Part shown: positions 1-10,597 of the stretch, one piece after another
Layout of the letters: each line of letters starts with the position of its first letter
Position numbering within the stretch: position 1 is the stretch's first letter
Source: Heterodera schachtii
Lineage: Eukaryota > Nematoda > Chromadorea > Rhabditida > Heteroderidae
Assembly: GCA_023374025.1 (NCBI GenBank)
Contig: SIJG01000005.1
Coordinates: 2,918,427-2,982,426 of the forward strand
Direction of reading: 5' to 3'
Length of the DNA stretch: 64,000 bases
Notes under the pieces: model-generated
The model's input: the letters and a program-made list of their open reading frames with translations, nothing else
The model's database searches: none
What the model was told of the DNA's origin: nothing
Translations under genes and position numbers: made by a program

Positions 1-1644
1 AATCGGTAATAGTGTACTTTTTTTGAAAATTTCAAAAATTTTAATGTCATAAAAACAAGTTTCATGGGATGATCACAGCCCGGCATGCATTTCGGCCAAT
101 TCCGAACCCCGGACCCAAACCCAAACAAAAAATCGAAAATCCAAATTTTCGAATTTCGCATTCTTCGTCTAAAGATGGTATACACAGCGATTCAATTTTG
201 GGCTCCAAGCGCAAATAAGTTTATTATTTATTTAGTAATCAGAACGCCAAAACTTTGCAAAACTTAAAATTTTTTTGAGATGATTTTCCCTTGTGAAAAT
301 AGAAGAGCTGATTCTCGAGTTAAAACTAGACATCTAAAAAATAAACTGTTAGGCCAGGGCTCCCATTCGTCCTTGGATGCCTTGGGCGTCCTTGGAAATG
401 AGCATTTGGAAAAGTTTTAAAAAAATTCAAAGAAATTTGAGAAATCTTTGTAATTTTCAACAATATTTTGATTAAATTAAGGCATTTGTCATAAATGTAA
501 CTTTTTTCTCATGGTTGAGAATTTTTGAAATTTTATGGCATAAGTTCACTATTTTTCTTAACAAATTAGCCCAAAATCGCAAATTTTGGTCATTTTTGGA
601 CAAAAATCTGTAAACAAACCGCATTAAAAATTACAAATTTTCCCGGCGGCGCCTATCGGCGCCGCCGGACCCCCCCTGTCACACAAAATTTTTGAAGAAG
701 CGCGCCGCAAAAAAATAGCATTTTTAAAGCAGAAAAAAATTCGTCGCAAATAAGGAAAATGATCAGTGAAAACGAAAAAAATGTTGGAAAAAATCCATAC
801 CGGTGAAAAATACAAGTTTGAATAAATATTAACCATTTTTCATTTCATATAATAAAAATTTTAAATGTCCTTGGATTTCATGAATTTTCCCCATTATGTC
901 CTTGCAAATCGGCATACCCGTCCTTGGAAAAAAGTAAAAAATTCAAATTTTTCGAATTTCATTTTTTAGTCTAAAAATAATTTAAATGTTCTTTTTATGG
1001 AAGAAATTGTTGACTTTTACTTCATTTCTTTTTTTTATCTTTATTATAAAATTACGGGGGGGGGGGGGGGGAATTATCTTCATCGTCTTCGCGGCCAAGA
1101 AAAATCTCAACGCAGAGCTTCGGGACCGGTACCATTCGAAAGCTGAGAGTTTTTACTAACGTTTGAACCAGAGACTTTAATTTGTGCAGAAGAAAAATTT
1201 CGAGAAAAACAGGGTTAAAGAAAAAAAACCCGGCTTTTTACAATTGGCCAAAAATTAGTTGTAAAATGTGTGTTTTCCCCTTATTTCTCGGGAACCGTAA
1301 CAGCTACGCTTTTGCGGTAAGAGAACAATTTGTAGAGCTCGTGGAGAGGAAGGGTGAGAAAAAAATTTCTTAGCTCTACGACAAATTCGAACAAAGTTAT
1401 ACCCTTGCAAAGTCGAAAAAGTCGAATTTTTTTTTGTGTTTTCGTCTTCCGGTTATCCATCCGGTTACAATGCAAATTCATCCGGAATGTCCGGAATTTC
1501 GACCGACCGGATGGATTTTGTGTTTTTGCTTATGTTTTAAACCGGTTTACATGTGTTTTCAGCGTGTTTTCTTTTAAACCGGTACCGGCTTAAGTCTGTT
1601 TTCAGTCAATTTGATGTATTTTCGCTTTAAACAAAACATTAAGG
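1..1644. other. AT-rich non-coding flank
   Basis: No supportable gene. It holds a degenerate copy of the dispersed TGATCA repeat near 60-125, one GC-rich hairpin (643-668) and a 16-base poly-G run at 1056-1071. Open frames here are short and low in complexity. Confidence 0.7.
643..668. repeat. GC-rich hairpin repeat, founder copy
   Basis: A perfect 11-bp inverted repeat (CCGGCGGCGCC / GGCGCCGCCGG) around the loop TATC. Related copies lie at 1922-1947, 2394-2418 (arm damaged), 2575-2598, 45408-45433 and 59807-59830, with an inverted copy near 15713-15741 and a partial one near 11911. Most copies follow an AT-rich run ending in CAAATTTTC. They are followed by a pyrimidine stretch, then CAAAATTTTT and a GCGCCGCAAAAA tract, so the repeat unit is longer than the hairpin. 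Function unknown. Confidence 0.85.
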
Positions 1645-1652
1645 GTTTAAAC

Positions 1653-2900
1653 CAGGGATGCGATCTGTTCTGATTTATCAGAAATGTTCTGATTTGGAGG
1701 GTCCAAATCTGATAAAATAAAATGTTCTGATTTGTCAGAAATGTTCTGATTTTGGGGTAGCGACCAAAATTTGTTCTGATTTCTTAAATAAACTTAAAAT
1801 TTTGAAATTTTATGGCATAATGTCACTATTTTATCTTAGGAAATATAAGATTTATGGCAAAATTTGGTCATTTTTTGACAAAAATCTGTTAACAAATCAA
1901 TTAAAAATCGCAAAAATTTTCCCGGCGGCGCCTATCGGCACCGCCGGACCCTCTGTCCCTCCTCCAAAATTTTTAAAGATGATAATCGGAGGCTAAAATA
2001 TAATTTTTAATACATTTTTGAGATTTAAAGCAATTTTGCAAAATGTTCTGATTTTTGACCCCAAAATCTGATTTTTTGAGCCCGATGTTCTGATTTTGAA
2101 AAATTTTCGATCGCATCCCTGATCAATGGTCACTTCCCTTCTCCTTTCATCGTTCCATGCATTCGTCTAACTGTCTCTCCTCCCCTTTCTTTTCCTTTCA
2201 CTGTTCCATGCCTTCGTCTAACTGTCTCTCCTCTCCCTTTTTTTCACTATTTTCTCTGTCGTCTGCTGCTCCTGTTGTTGTCCATCTTCTTCCTCTCTTT
2301 CTCTGCTGTTGTTCCTTAGCATGACCAAATGCGCACGCAGAGAGTGCAGCCGAGCGCCACTCAGTTCGGCCACCTGTGTTTGTGTTGTTTATGCCCGCGG
2401 GGTATCGGCACCGCCGGACCCTCTGTCCCTCCTCCAAAATTTTTTGAAAAACGCGCCACAAAAAAAAGCGTTTTTAAGCAAAAAAGTCGTCGCTTGACTT
2501 TTAATTTATTGAAAAAATGGCCTTTTTGGTAAAAATCTGTTAAGAAATCCGAAAGAAATTACAAAAAAATTTACAGCGGCGCCTATCGGCACCGCCGGAA
2601 CCTCTCCTCTCGCCCATTCATCTAAAGTTTTTTTTGGAAAAATGCGCCGCAAAAAAATTCTTAAAAATCTAATTTTTCATCCCGAGTGAACTGAAATTTA
2701 CGGTTTGCTAATTTCCTCACCAAAATTTTTAGAGATGATAATCGGAGGCTAAAATATAATTTTTAATACATTTTTGATTAAATAAATTGTAAAAATAATT
2801 GATTTAAAGCAATTTTGCAAAATGTTCTGATTTTTGACCCCTAAATCTGATTTTTTGAGCCCGATGTTCTGATTTTGAAAAATTTTCGATCGCATCCCTG
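1653..2900. mobile_element. non-autonomous hAT-like element
   Basis: The ends are exact 13-bp terminal inverted repeats, CAGGGATGCGATC at 1653 and its complement ending at 2900. They are flanked by a perfect 8-bp direct repeat GTTTAAAC (1645-1652 and 2901-2908). An 8-bp duplication and CAGGG ends fit the hAT superfamily; this is inference, as no transposase is present. The element is composite: a complete terminus also occurs at 2109-2121, and the segment before it (about 1973-2121) is largely repeated at about 2729-2900. It therefore looks like one copy extended by a second right end, with GC-hairpin repeats inside. It carries many TGTTCTGATTT repeats. Confidence 0.8.
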
Positions 2901-3300
2901 GTTTAAACTGACGTTATATCTTTGTGTTTTTGCATGTATTTTTTATCTTGTTTGTACCTAAACCGGTACCGGTTTTCACGTGTTTTTTGACACTTTACGT
3001 GTATTTTTAAAATGTTTGCATGCGTTTTCGATATTTCACGTGTGTTTTTAACACTTTTACGTGTGTTTCATCATTGTAATATGTGTTTTCGAGCATTTTT
3101 ACAATTTTTGTTTTGGGTTTTACTTTGTTTTTTTACGTATTTAACATTTTATACATCAGAATAATTCTGAAAATTCCGGAAACACAGAATATTTCTGAAA
3201 AATCTGTTACACACCCGAATTGTTCCGAAAATTCTGGTAATACGAACCGGGCCTCTTGCCCGGTAGCCACGCATCTGCCACATTACGTGGAATTTGCTGC

Positions 3301-3940
3301 ACGACAAGGGGCGGGCGCGAAGCGCCTGCCCTCCGAGGTGCGCGAGTGAGGAGCGGAGCGAAGCGTAGCGACGAGCGAATGTACCGAGCCAATACGAACC
3401 TGGCCTTTTACCACGAGTCGTACGGGGCGGCGAATCCGAGGGCCGGGGGCGGGGGGGCGTAGCGGGGGGGGGGGGGGGGTTGGGGGGGGGCGGCAGCCCC
3501 CCCCCAGGAAAACACTCATATTTAAAAAAATAATATATTAAATTACTATAAATTTATATAAATTCCTTTTGTCTAAAAAATTATTTTTTAAATAAAAATT
3601 TTTTATATTATGCCCTCTTGAAGCCTTTGGGTCCATGCAGCAGGGGTGCCATGCACTTTCCGTTACACGCACGCGCCCTCGCGAAGCCTACTGATTGAAA
3701 ATTTTAAATAAAATTTCCCTGTCCAATTCCGGAACACGCACGCGCCCTCGCGAAGCCTACGGGGTAAACTGCGCGCGCCCTCGCGTAGCTTGCCGATCAA
3801 CTGCGCGCAGGTGAAACGCATGTTTCGGTATCTGTATTATCATGACAAGGGGCGGGCGCGAAGCGCCCGCCCTCCGAGGCGTGTGAGCGAGGAGCGAAGC
3901 GAAGCGACGAGCGAGTACGCCGAGCAAATACGAACCGATG
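3301..3940. repeat. GC-rich duplicated hairpin repeat
   Basis: Two about 100-bp direct copies (3301-3400 and 3841-3935) share a GC-rich hairpin and a GAGCGAAGCGAAGCGACGAGCG-like stretch. In the second copy the hairpin is perfect: a 10-bp stem, GGGCGGGCGC with GCGCCCGCCC, around GAA at 3850-3872. The first copy (3309-3331) has one mismatch. Between them are shorter ACGCGCCCTCGCGAAGCCTAC repeats (near 3670, 3735 and 3775) and a G-rich run at 3440-3490. ORFs here are GC-repeat artefacts. Confidence 0.75.
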
Positions 3941-4863
3941 CTGCGGCACGAACATCCAGCCACGAATCTTTCGGTAGCTGCTACTGCACTAACAACCTGG
4001 ACGGTCTACCCCGTTACTGCCTACAACTCGAACCGCTAGAGACCGCAAGCAACAACTGAACCATGCATGCCCTCAGAGCCGACTAGTTTTCTTGTATTTA
4101 AAAGGTTGAACATAAATGTGAAATTTTTGAGTTTTCAACGTTTTGTTTGAATTCGGGTCCGGGATTCGGAATTGGTTGAAATGGATGCAGGATTCGTGAC
4201 CAGTGACCCCATAAACCAATGGAAGCATGTTTCATTTTTATAACAAAAAAATTTTGTGAAAAATGGTGGAGGGACCAGCCTTAATATTACCAATCCGGGT
4301 TTGGGTTCGAAACTAAGTCAAAAGAAGATCAAATTCGTGCTCAGCGCATCTAATAACCCCTAAAATGTTTTTTTTGAATTTTTATTCTTTTTTTATGGGA
4401 CCAATAATCTTCACAACTGCCTCAAAATATGGGCCTATGCAAAATTTGAAGAAATTTTAAAAGTTAAAATTTTTTTGAAAAGGACGAACATTTCAATACT
4501 TAAATTATTTTTTAGCCAAGTGCGCAATTTAGAATAAAAAAAATTTTTTGCTCAATTTTTGGCAGAAATTTTGTCACTATTCGTTATTATTTTGGACTTT
4601 TTTCACTATTGGCACTTTTTTACTCACTATTTTAGTTAACTATTTCGAGATTTTTCGTCATTAAAAGTCGCGGCCCTACAAATTATTAATATACAAAAGC
4701 AACAAAACAGAAGCCGTAAAATTTCGGCCAACTCAAATGGCACACCGAGCATCGTTGACCGATGCCCGACATTTTCCGTCCGGTAAGTATTTCATTTGTT
4801 AAGTGGCTAAATGTGAAACGAAACTGATGATTTACATGATCAATGTTTAGGTGGTCCAAGGTT
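3941..4863. other. AT-rich non-coding spacer
   Basis: No gene seen. It contains degenerate copies of the dispersed TGATCA family in reverse orientation (about 4145-4215, and another near 4290-4350) and simple AT-rich sequence up to the retrotransposon target site. Confidence 0.6.
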
Positions 4864-4868
4864 CTAAA

Positions 4869-5081
4869 TGTGGTGTTGAGACCAATCAATAAGTGGAGTG
4901 AACTTTGTTCACTCCTTTCCCTTAGGCACATTTCCCCCACATATAAGCGATGTATTCCCTCCCTCCCTCGTTCATTCTGTCATTCATTTTCCTATTTGCA
5001 TTTGCCTCCGCCTTGACTTATTATATTATTTTCCTCCAAATAAATATTTGTCTTTATCATATCTGTTGTTCGGATACAACA
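4869..5081 (+). repeat. 5' LTR
   Basis: A 213-bp direct repeat matching 7984-8193. The differences are two substitutions and an extra 3 bases (near 5058) relative to the right copy. It contains an AATAAA-like signal (5037-5044 region) and ends ATACAACA. Confidence 0.95.
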
Positions 5082-5160
5082 GATTTTGGCGCAGTCAGCA
5101 GAGAAAAAGCGAACTGAAGCTGAGCGGCAAAAGGGCTGAGAAGCAGCAAAATTTGGATTG

Positions 5161-5679
5161 CTAATTCCGAGTTGGAATAGCAATTTCCAAAATCGTTGAA
5201 AAGGAGAGGAAGCTAATTCCGAGTTGGAATAGCTGTTCACCCAGGTGGTGGCACTCTCAATTTCTGGTGTTAATCCAGGACGGAGAACAGCCAGCGACGA
5301 ATCGCCGAATTGAAGCAATTGAATTGTTAATCCGGGACGGATAACAATTGCAACTTTGATCAAGGCCGAACAGAGCAAGAGGAATAATTTGATTTGAAGG
5401 CAAGGCTGAAAACTGAGTGGCATTGTTAATCCGAGTTGGATAACATTGGCCGTTATCGATTTTGATTGTTAGTCCGCGGGACGGATAACAATTCCTTATC
5501 AGTGTTAATCCGAGTTGGATAACAGCTGAACATCATCGATTTTGATTGTTAATCCGGGACGGATAACAATTTATTCTCACTGTTAATTCGAGTTGAATAA
5601 CAGTTGACCCGCGCCAATTTCATTGTTAATCCGGCACGGATAACAATTGACATCACTGTTAATCCAGGTTGGATAACAG
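5161..5679 (+). repeat. leader array of alternating small palindromes
   Basis: Eleven copies of a 22-24 bp imperfect palindrome of the form GTTAATCC-N5-GGATAACA begin at 5161, 5212, 5269, 5326, 5425, 5468, 5504, 5548, 5582, 5625 and 5658. From 5425 on, the centre strictly alternates between GAGTT-like and GGGAC-like cores. Each can fold into a 7-8 bp stem. The array lies between the primer-binding region and gag, where retroelements keep packaging or dimerisation signals; that role is inference. Unequal spacing and lack of cas genes rule out a CRISPR array. Confidence 0.85.
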
Positions 5680-5733
5680 TTGATCAGCATCTTGAATTTG
5701 ATCCGAGTGGGACAAATTAAGAAAAGCGAAAAT

Positions 5734-7071
5734 ATGGCAGCGGTAACAAAGGCTGGAAAAGGCCCCGGACCGTTTTTGCCAGAGATGTGCTGGGCGACAT
5801 GGTGGGAAGGTTTCGAGTTTTTCATCCAGCTGAAAGGTGTGACAGATGAAGCAACAAAGCGTCTTCTCCTGTTCACCGAAATGGGTCAGGTGTACGAAGA
5901 GCTTCGACGAATGGCACAACCTGAGGATGTCCGAAGCATGGACCTTGGCGAAATGGAAAAATTGATGGTGGAACGATTCGGCGAAGCAAAATCGATTGCC
6001 GCGTGCAGGCATGAATTGTTTTCAGCCAAGCAGCAGACAGGGCAATCGATAAGGGACTATTCGGTGCAATTGCGAAGTTTAATCGCCAAGGCAGAATGGA
6101 GCCGCGACAGCATCGACATGTGTCTTTGCGCATTGTTTATCAATGACATCTCAAATGATGCAATTCGGGTTGAATTGATTAAAAAGGGTGACAAAGGACC
6201 TAAAATTCAAGGACGCCGTCGAATCACCGTTTTGTTAGAGCAGTCCAATTTGGATGCCCAAGCAATTAGCTCAAATTCAATGCCGGAAGTCGCAAAAGTT
6301 GGCACTCAGCAAAGAGGACCAAGGAAGCCGACGAAAAGCACGGGATGTTGCTTTCGGTGCGGTGAACCGGGACATTTTGCAAATGTATGCCCGAATCAGA
6401 ATTCGACATGCAACAAATGCGGAAAATGGGGGCATTGGGCTGTGGTTTGCAAAAGCAAAAGCAGTGATGGAAATGCCAACCCTGGTCAAAAACCAAAGAC
6501 AGTCAGCGTCATTCACGAAGTCAACGGAGTATCTGCCGACACTGGTTTTATTCAACTCGAAATTCAAAATGGAAAGCTGAATTTTGAGCTTGACAGCTGT
6601 GCAGATGTCACGGTGATTGACGGGATCGATTGGAAAACCATCGGCAAGCCAAAATTGGAACCATCCAACGGATTGGTGGCCTATGGCGGAAAATCCATCG
6701 GTGACATTTTGGGAAAGGCAACGCTGAAAGTGAGGCACAAAGGAAGATCGATTGAGTCCAATATTCATGTCATAAGTGGTAAGCACAAAAATATATGTGG
6801 CCGCAATTTGATCATGGGATTGAAAATCGATTTGAACCGAGCCTTTGGAATTTCGACAATTTGTGCCGTGAAAACCAAAAAGGACGAATTCGGAAGAAGC
6901 AAGCCGAGACCGATGCCATTTTCACTTCGCAATGAAGTTGAAAGCAAAGTTTGGCAAGAAGAGGCGCCGGATGAAGGAAAGTGCCATTGCACCCGTGGGA
7001 ATCACCGGAAAGACCGTGGCAAAGAATACACATTGATTTTTGCGGACCGTTTTGGGGATCAATGTGGCTGA
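5734..7071 (+). CDS. retrotransposon Gag-protease polyprotein
   Basis: Uninterrupted frame of about 445 residues from the first ATG (5734). The Gag part has the hydrophobic capsid-like region typical of Ty3/Gypsy elements. It is followed by two CCHC zinc knuckles, CFRCGEPGHFANVC and CNKCGKWGHWAVVC (about residues 205-245), which bind the element RNA. A retropepsin-like domain follows, with the active-site region FELDSCADVTVI, in which the usual D-S/T-G triplet reads D-S-C. The frame ends soon after the first residues of the RT region (PRPMPFSLRNEVE), then runs out of frame through the deletion junction to a stop at 7071. Frame intactness suggests Gag could still be made. Confidence 0.9.
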   Translation: MAAVTKAGKGPGPFLPEMCWATWWEGFEFFIQLKGVTDEATKRLLLFTEMGQVYEELRRMAQPEDVRSMDLGEMEKLMVERFGEAKSIAACRHELFSAKQQTGQSIRDYSVQLRSLIAKAEWSRDSIDMCLCALFINDISNDAIRVELIKKGDKGPKIQGRRRITVLLEQSNLDAQAISSNSMPEVAKVGTQQRGPRKPTKSTGCCFRCGEPGHFANVCPNQNSTCNKCGKWGHWAVVCKSKSSDGNANPGQKPKTVSVIHEVNGVSADTGFIQLEIQNGKLNFELDSCADVTVIDGIDWKTIGKPKLEPSNGLVAYGGKSIGDILGKATLKVRHKGRSIESNIHVISGKHKNICGRNLIMGLKIDLNRAFGISTICAVKTKKDEFGRSKPRPMPFSLRNEVESKVWQEEAPDEGKCHCTRGNHRKDRGKEYTLIFADRFGDQCG

Positions 7072-7958
7072 TCATCATTGATGCCAAAAGCAAATGGCCA
7101 GAAGTGGTCAGAATGCGCAAAACAACGGCACTGGCAACGATTGAGGCGCTCAGAATTGTGTTTACAGCGCATGGACTTCCCGGGCAAATTGTCTCCGATA
7201 ACGGACAACAATTTAGCTCAAAAGAATTCGGTGATTATTGCAAATCACTGGGAATTGTCCACACGACGATCGCGCCATACAATCCAAAGTCGAATGGAGC
7301 TGCTGAAAGAGTTGTTCAAACTCTCAAGCAAGGAATGAACAAGCTCCAAAAGGAGGGGATAAAGCAGGACATTGCGTTATCTCAATTTCTCCTTAAATAC
7401 CGTGTCACACCGCATCCAGCAACAGAACTGGCACCTTCGGAAATTCTCTTCGGCCGCAGGCTCCGAACCTTGTTGGATTTGGTTAAACCAACAGCGGCGA
7501 ATAATTTTGAAGCGGCCAAATTGCCAAAAAGGTCGTATACGGAACGAATGAAAAGAAATTTCGACCGTGGGACCAATTCAAGGAAAAAATTCGAGGTGAA
7601 CCAACGAGTGTACGCGAGAAATTATCGCGATGGATCAAAATGGATCCAAGGACAAATCACCCGACAAATTGGCATGGCCATGTTCCTCGTTCGAACGGCG
7701 AGAGGAATTTGGAAGAGACACTTCGATCAGTTGAAAGAAAATTGGACCGAAGAGTCTTCGGACAATTCGGGTTCCGAAAGTGCGGACAATTCGGATTCGG
7801 AAGACGAAGTGCCGATCGATCTGATGGACGACGAACAGCTGCCAGCACCGCCGGAGGAACAGCAGCAACAGGAGCAGCCACAACAGCAGGTCAACGCTGA
7901 ACCTCGGCGTTCAACGCGGAAGCGCAAACAGACGCAGATCTTCGACCCCTCGGCCTGA
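6981..7958 (+). pseudogene. retrotransposon integrase core, 5'-truncated
   Basis: Open frame without a plausible start, in a different frame from Gag-protease. It carries the DDE integrase core: an aspartate in RIHIDFCGPF, a second in VSDNGQQFSS, and the glutamate in NGAAERVVQ. A GPY/F-like C-terminal region follows (VYARNYRDGSKWIQG up to RHFDQL), then an acidic, glutamine-rich tail. The zinc-binding HHCC domain and all of RT/RNase H upstream are missing, so this is the distal part of a deleted pol gene. No stop occurs inside the remaining part. It could be expressed only by frameshifting. Confidence 0.88.
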
Positions 7959-7983
7959 TCACGGCTTCAAGAAGGAGGACGAA

Positions 7984-8193
7984 TGTGGTGTTGAGACCAA
8001 TCAATAAGTGGAGTGAACTTTGTTCACTCCTTTCCCTTAGGCACATTTCCCCCACATATAAGCGATGTCTTCCCTCCCTCCCTCGTTCATTCTGTCATTC
8101 ATTTTCCTATTTGCATTTCCCTCCGCCTTGACTTATTATATTATTTTCCTCCAAATAAATATTTGTCTTTATATCTGTTGTTCGGATACAACA
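7984..8193 (+). repeat. 3' LTR
   Basis: A 210-bp copy of the left LTR, starting TGTGGTG and ending ACAACA, directly followed by the target duplication CTAAA at 8194-8198. Confidence 0.95.
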
Positions 8194-9372
8194 CTAAACT
8201 AGGATATGCGGCAATTCCCTCTATAAGAATAATATACCCCCTAACTCATTTCTGAGCTAATTTACGACTTTCTAGTAAGTTTTACGGGACAATAGTGGGG
8301 TCAATCGATTCAGTTTCTCGAGGGCTATAAGGAAAAATTATCGACATTCCGAACGGTTTAGAACTGCGTTCGAAAAACTGGCCCAAGATCACACCTTTTT
8401 GGGATCGCCTATTTTTGAACGCTTTTTGCACATCTTAAAACGGATCAAATAAAAAATTGAATATGTTTGTGCACATCTACAAACTATTGGCTTTCGAATG
8501 ATACCAGGGTTATTTGGTCCGGATCCGGAAAGTGCCCAAAAAAGGAGGACAAGCAATTTTGGTCGAGATTTTTTCCAAAAAAGAAGAAAAGGGAATTAAA
8601 AGCGAGTATGCTTCTTTGTTGTTTATACCAAATATTAAAATAAAATTAAACTATTTTTTGTCATTTTAAATCTAATTTTTTTATGAACTTTTTGAAAATA
8701 AAATAATAAATTATTTGAAATTAATCAATAATAATTAAAGTCAATTTTTATTGAATTTCAATCTTAATCAAATAAATAAATAAATATAATATATAAAGAT
8801 AAATAATTTTTTAAATTAAGAGACAAGCGATCAAATGGGCAAGTGGTTAGTGGCCACCCTTTGTTGGTGTAGTGTATAGGGCAAATTCCCATTAATTCTG
8901 GGTATTTTTTACCAATTATTTTGTTTTAATTATTAAATTTTTTAAATAATTAAGTTTAAGAAAGGAAACAATTTTTTAAAAAATCCGTAATTACTAAAGT
9001 GTGAATAATTTATTTTTGTATATATGCCGGATGAAACTCAAAAGCAGAAAATTTGGTCACTTTCGGACAAAACTGTAAACAAATTGAAAATTATTTCAAA
9101 AATTTTCCCAGCGCGCATGTCGACCAGACCCTCCTGATCACAACATTTTATTAAACAAATGCGCTGTAAAATGAGTAGTATTTGTCAAGGAAAAACGAGC
9201 CTGCCTCATTATTTCAGGTGATCCCTAAAACGTTCAAAAACAATGTAAAATTGACATAATGTTTCTGTCAAATTAACTGAATAATTTTTGATTTGGAAAT
9301 TAAAATTCAAAAATTTACTGTTCACGACTTCTTGAAAATTAAATATCGATAAAAAAATTGAAATTAACTAAA
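8194..9372. other. AT-rich non-coding spacer
   Basis: No gene seen. The sequence is highly AT-rich from 8640 to 9000 and carries a strongly decayed copy of the GC-hairpin repeat near 9105-9135. Confidence 0.65.
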
Positions 9373-9735
9373 ATAATAATTAAAAGTAAAAAAGGAAAGA
9401 GGAAGAAAAGAGAAAGACAAAATAGGAAGAGAAAAAGGAACAGAAAGAGGAAGAGAAACAGAAAGATAAAGATAGAGGAAGAGAAAGAGGAACAGAAAGA
9501 GGAAGAGAAAGGGTAAGATAAAGATAGAGGAAGAGAAAGAGGAACAGAAAGAGGAAGAGAAACTGGAACAGAAAGAGGAACAGAAAGAGGAAGAGAAAGG
9601 GTAAGATAAAGAGGAAGAGAAGAGGGACAGAAAGAGGAAGAGAATGAGGAAAAGAAGAAGGGGAACAGAAGCGGAAGGGGTTACAGAAGCGAAAGAGGAA
9701 GAGAAAGAGGAACAGAAAGAGGAAGAGAAACTGGT
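9373..9735. repeat. GA-rich microsatellite
   Basis: About 360 bp of near-pure purine on the plus strand, built of GAGGAAGAGAAA and GAGGAACAGAAA units. Long open frames on either strand (for example the serine/phenylalanine-rich one on the minus strand) are by-products of this composition. Confidence 0.9.
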
Positions 9736-9736
9736 T

Positions 9737-10597
9737 ACGTTCAAATTTATCGTATCATCGCATCTACGATACGATCGTCACATCGTATGTAAAATCGTCT
9801 GCGGCACACGATTATTTGTACGATTTGTCGTATGCGCGTTCAAATTAAAACATTTCTACATACGACGAGCTCATCATACGATGAGCCTCCCTGTATAAAA
9901 ATCGTACGTAGACATACATGGAAGGAACCAGCGATTTCCCTACATCGTATGTAGGAAAAAAATTCGTAAAAAATTCGGATGACTCTCAAAAAAATAATAT
10001 TTGTATATTTCTTATAGATTAAAATCTCAGCTATTTTCTCATATAAATTTTAAATTTTTATTACCAGTAAAAGCCAGTCAAATTATTAAAACATAAAATA
10101 TTCAAAATATTTTAAAAAATAATTAGTTTTCCTAGAAATAATTTAAAATTTTAATCATTTTGAGTTTTCCTTTTATTAGATTAGGTTTATGTAAAAATTA
10201 AATTATCAATTTTAATCAATTTGGCAGTTTTTCAATTTTAATTAAAATAATAAAAATCCTCAATATTTTCAATGAATGAAAATTTAAAATTCATTGACAA
10301 TTTATTTTAATATTATTTATAATTTTTAGTCATTATTTTAATTTTTCCATATTTTCACGTTAGTTATGTTATTACTCAACGTATGCACTCGTCGTATCAT
10401 ATCATCACATAGTATCCATAAAAATAATTTGAACAGCCATACGATCGTACGATTGGGTCATCGTACGATCTCGTCGTATGATGAGCTGCAAACGTTTGCT
10501 CATCCATCATACGATGAAAACCTTAAATTTGAACACGCATATGATCATCGTATCATCGCATCGTTGATACGATCCTAATTTGAATAGGCCCCTGGAC
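9737..10597. repeat. palindromic MITE-like element with CGTATGATGA motifs
   Basis: The two ends are inverted relatives. The left has GTTCAAATTTATCGTATCATCG, and the right ends with the complement of TATTCAAATTAGGATCGTATC. Each end region (9745-9900 and 10370-10590) is full of ATCGTATGATG and CGTACGATCG palindromes; the middle is AT-rich. No coding capacity and no clear target duplication, so the class is unknown. Confidence 0.6.

Larger units (their letters stand above)
4869..8193 (+). mobile_element. Ty3/Gypsy LTR retrotransposon, RT deleted
   Basis: A complete insertion with two LTRs and a perfect 5-bp target duplication CTAAA (4864-4868 and 8194-8198). The LTRs start TGTGGTG and end ACAACA. 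A candidate primer-binding region (TTTTGGCGCAGTC, 5084 on) directly follows the left LTR, and a polypurine tract (7969-7983) directly precedes the right LTR. Inside are a long repeat-rich leader, an intact gag-protease frame and an integrase core in another frame. The reverse transcriptase, RNase H and integrase zinc domain are missing: the protein passes from the start of RT straight to integrase around 6950-6985. Two substitutions and one 3-bp gap between the LTRs suggest a fairly recent insertion. The copy is non-autonomous. Confidence 0.95.

Noticed and set aside
5161..5679. CRISPR-like array of short repeats
   Set aside because: Spacing is irregular, the repeats are two alternating types, the region is a retrotransposon leader, and the genome is eukaryotic.
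9364..9744. 126-residue minus ORF
   Set aside because: Produced by the GA-rich satellite at 9373-9735.
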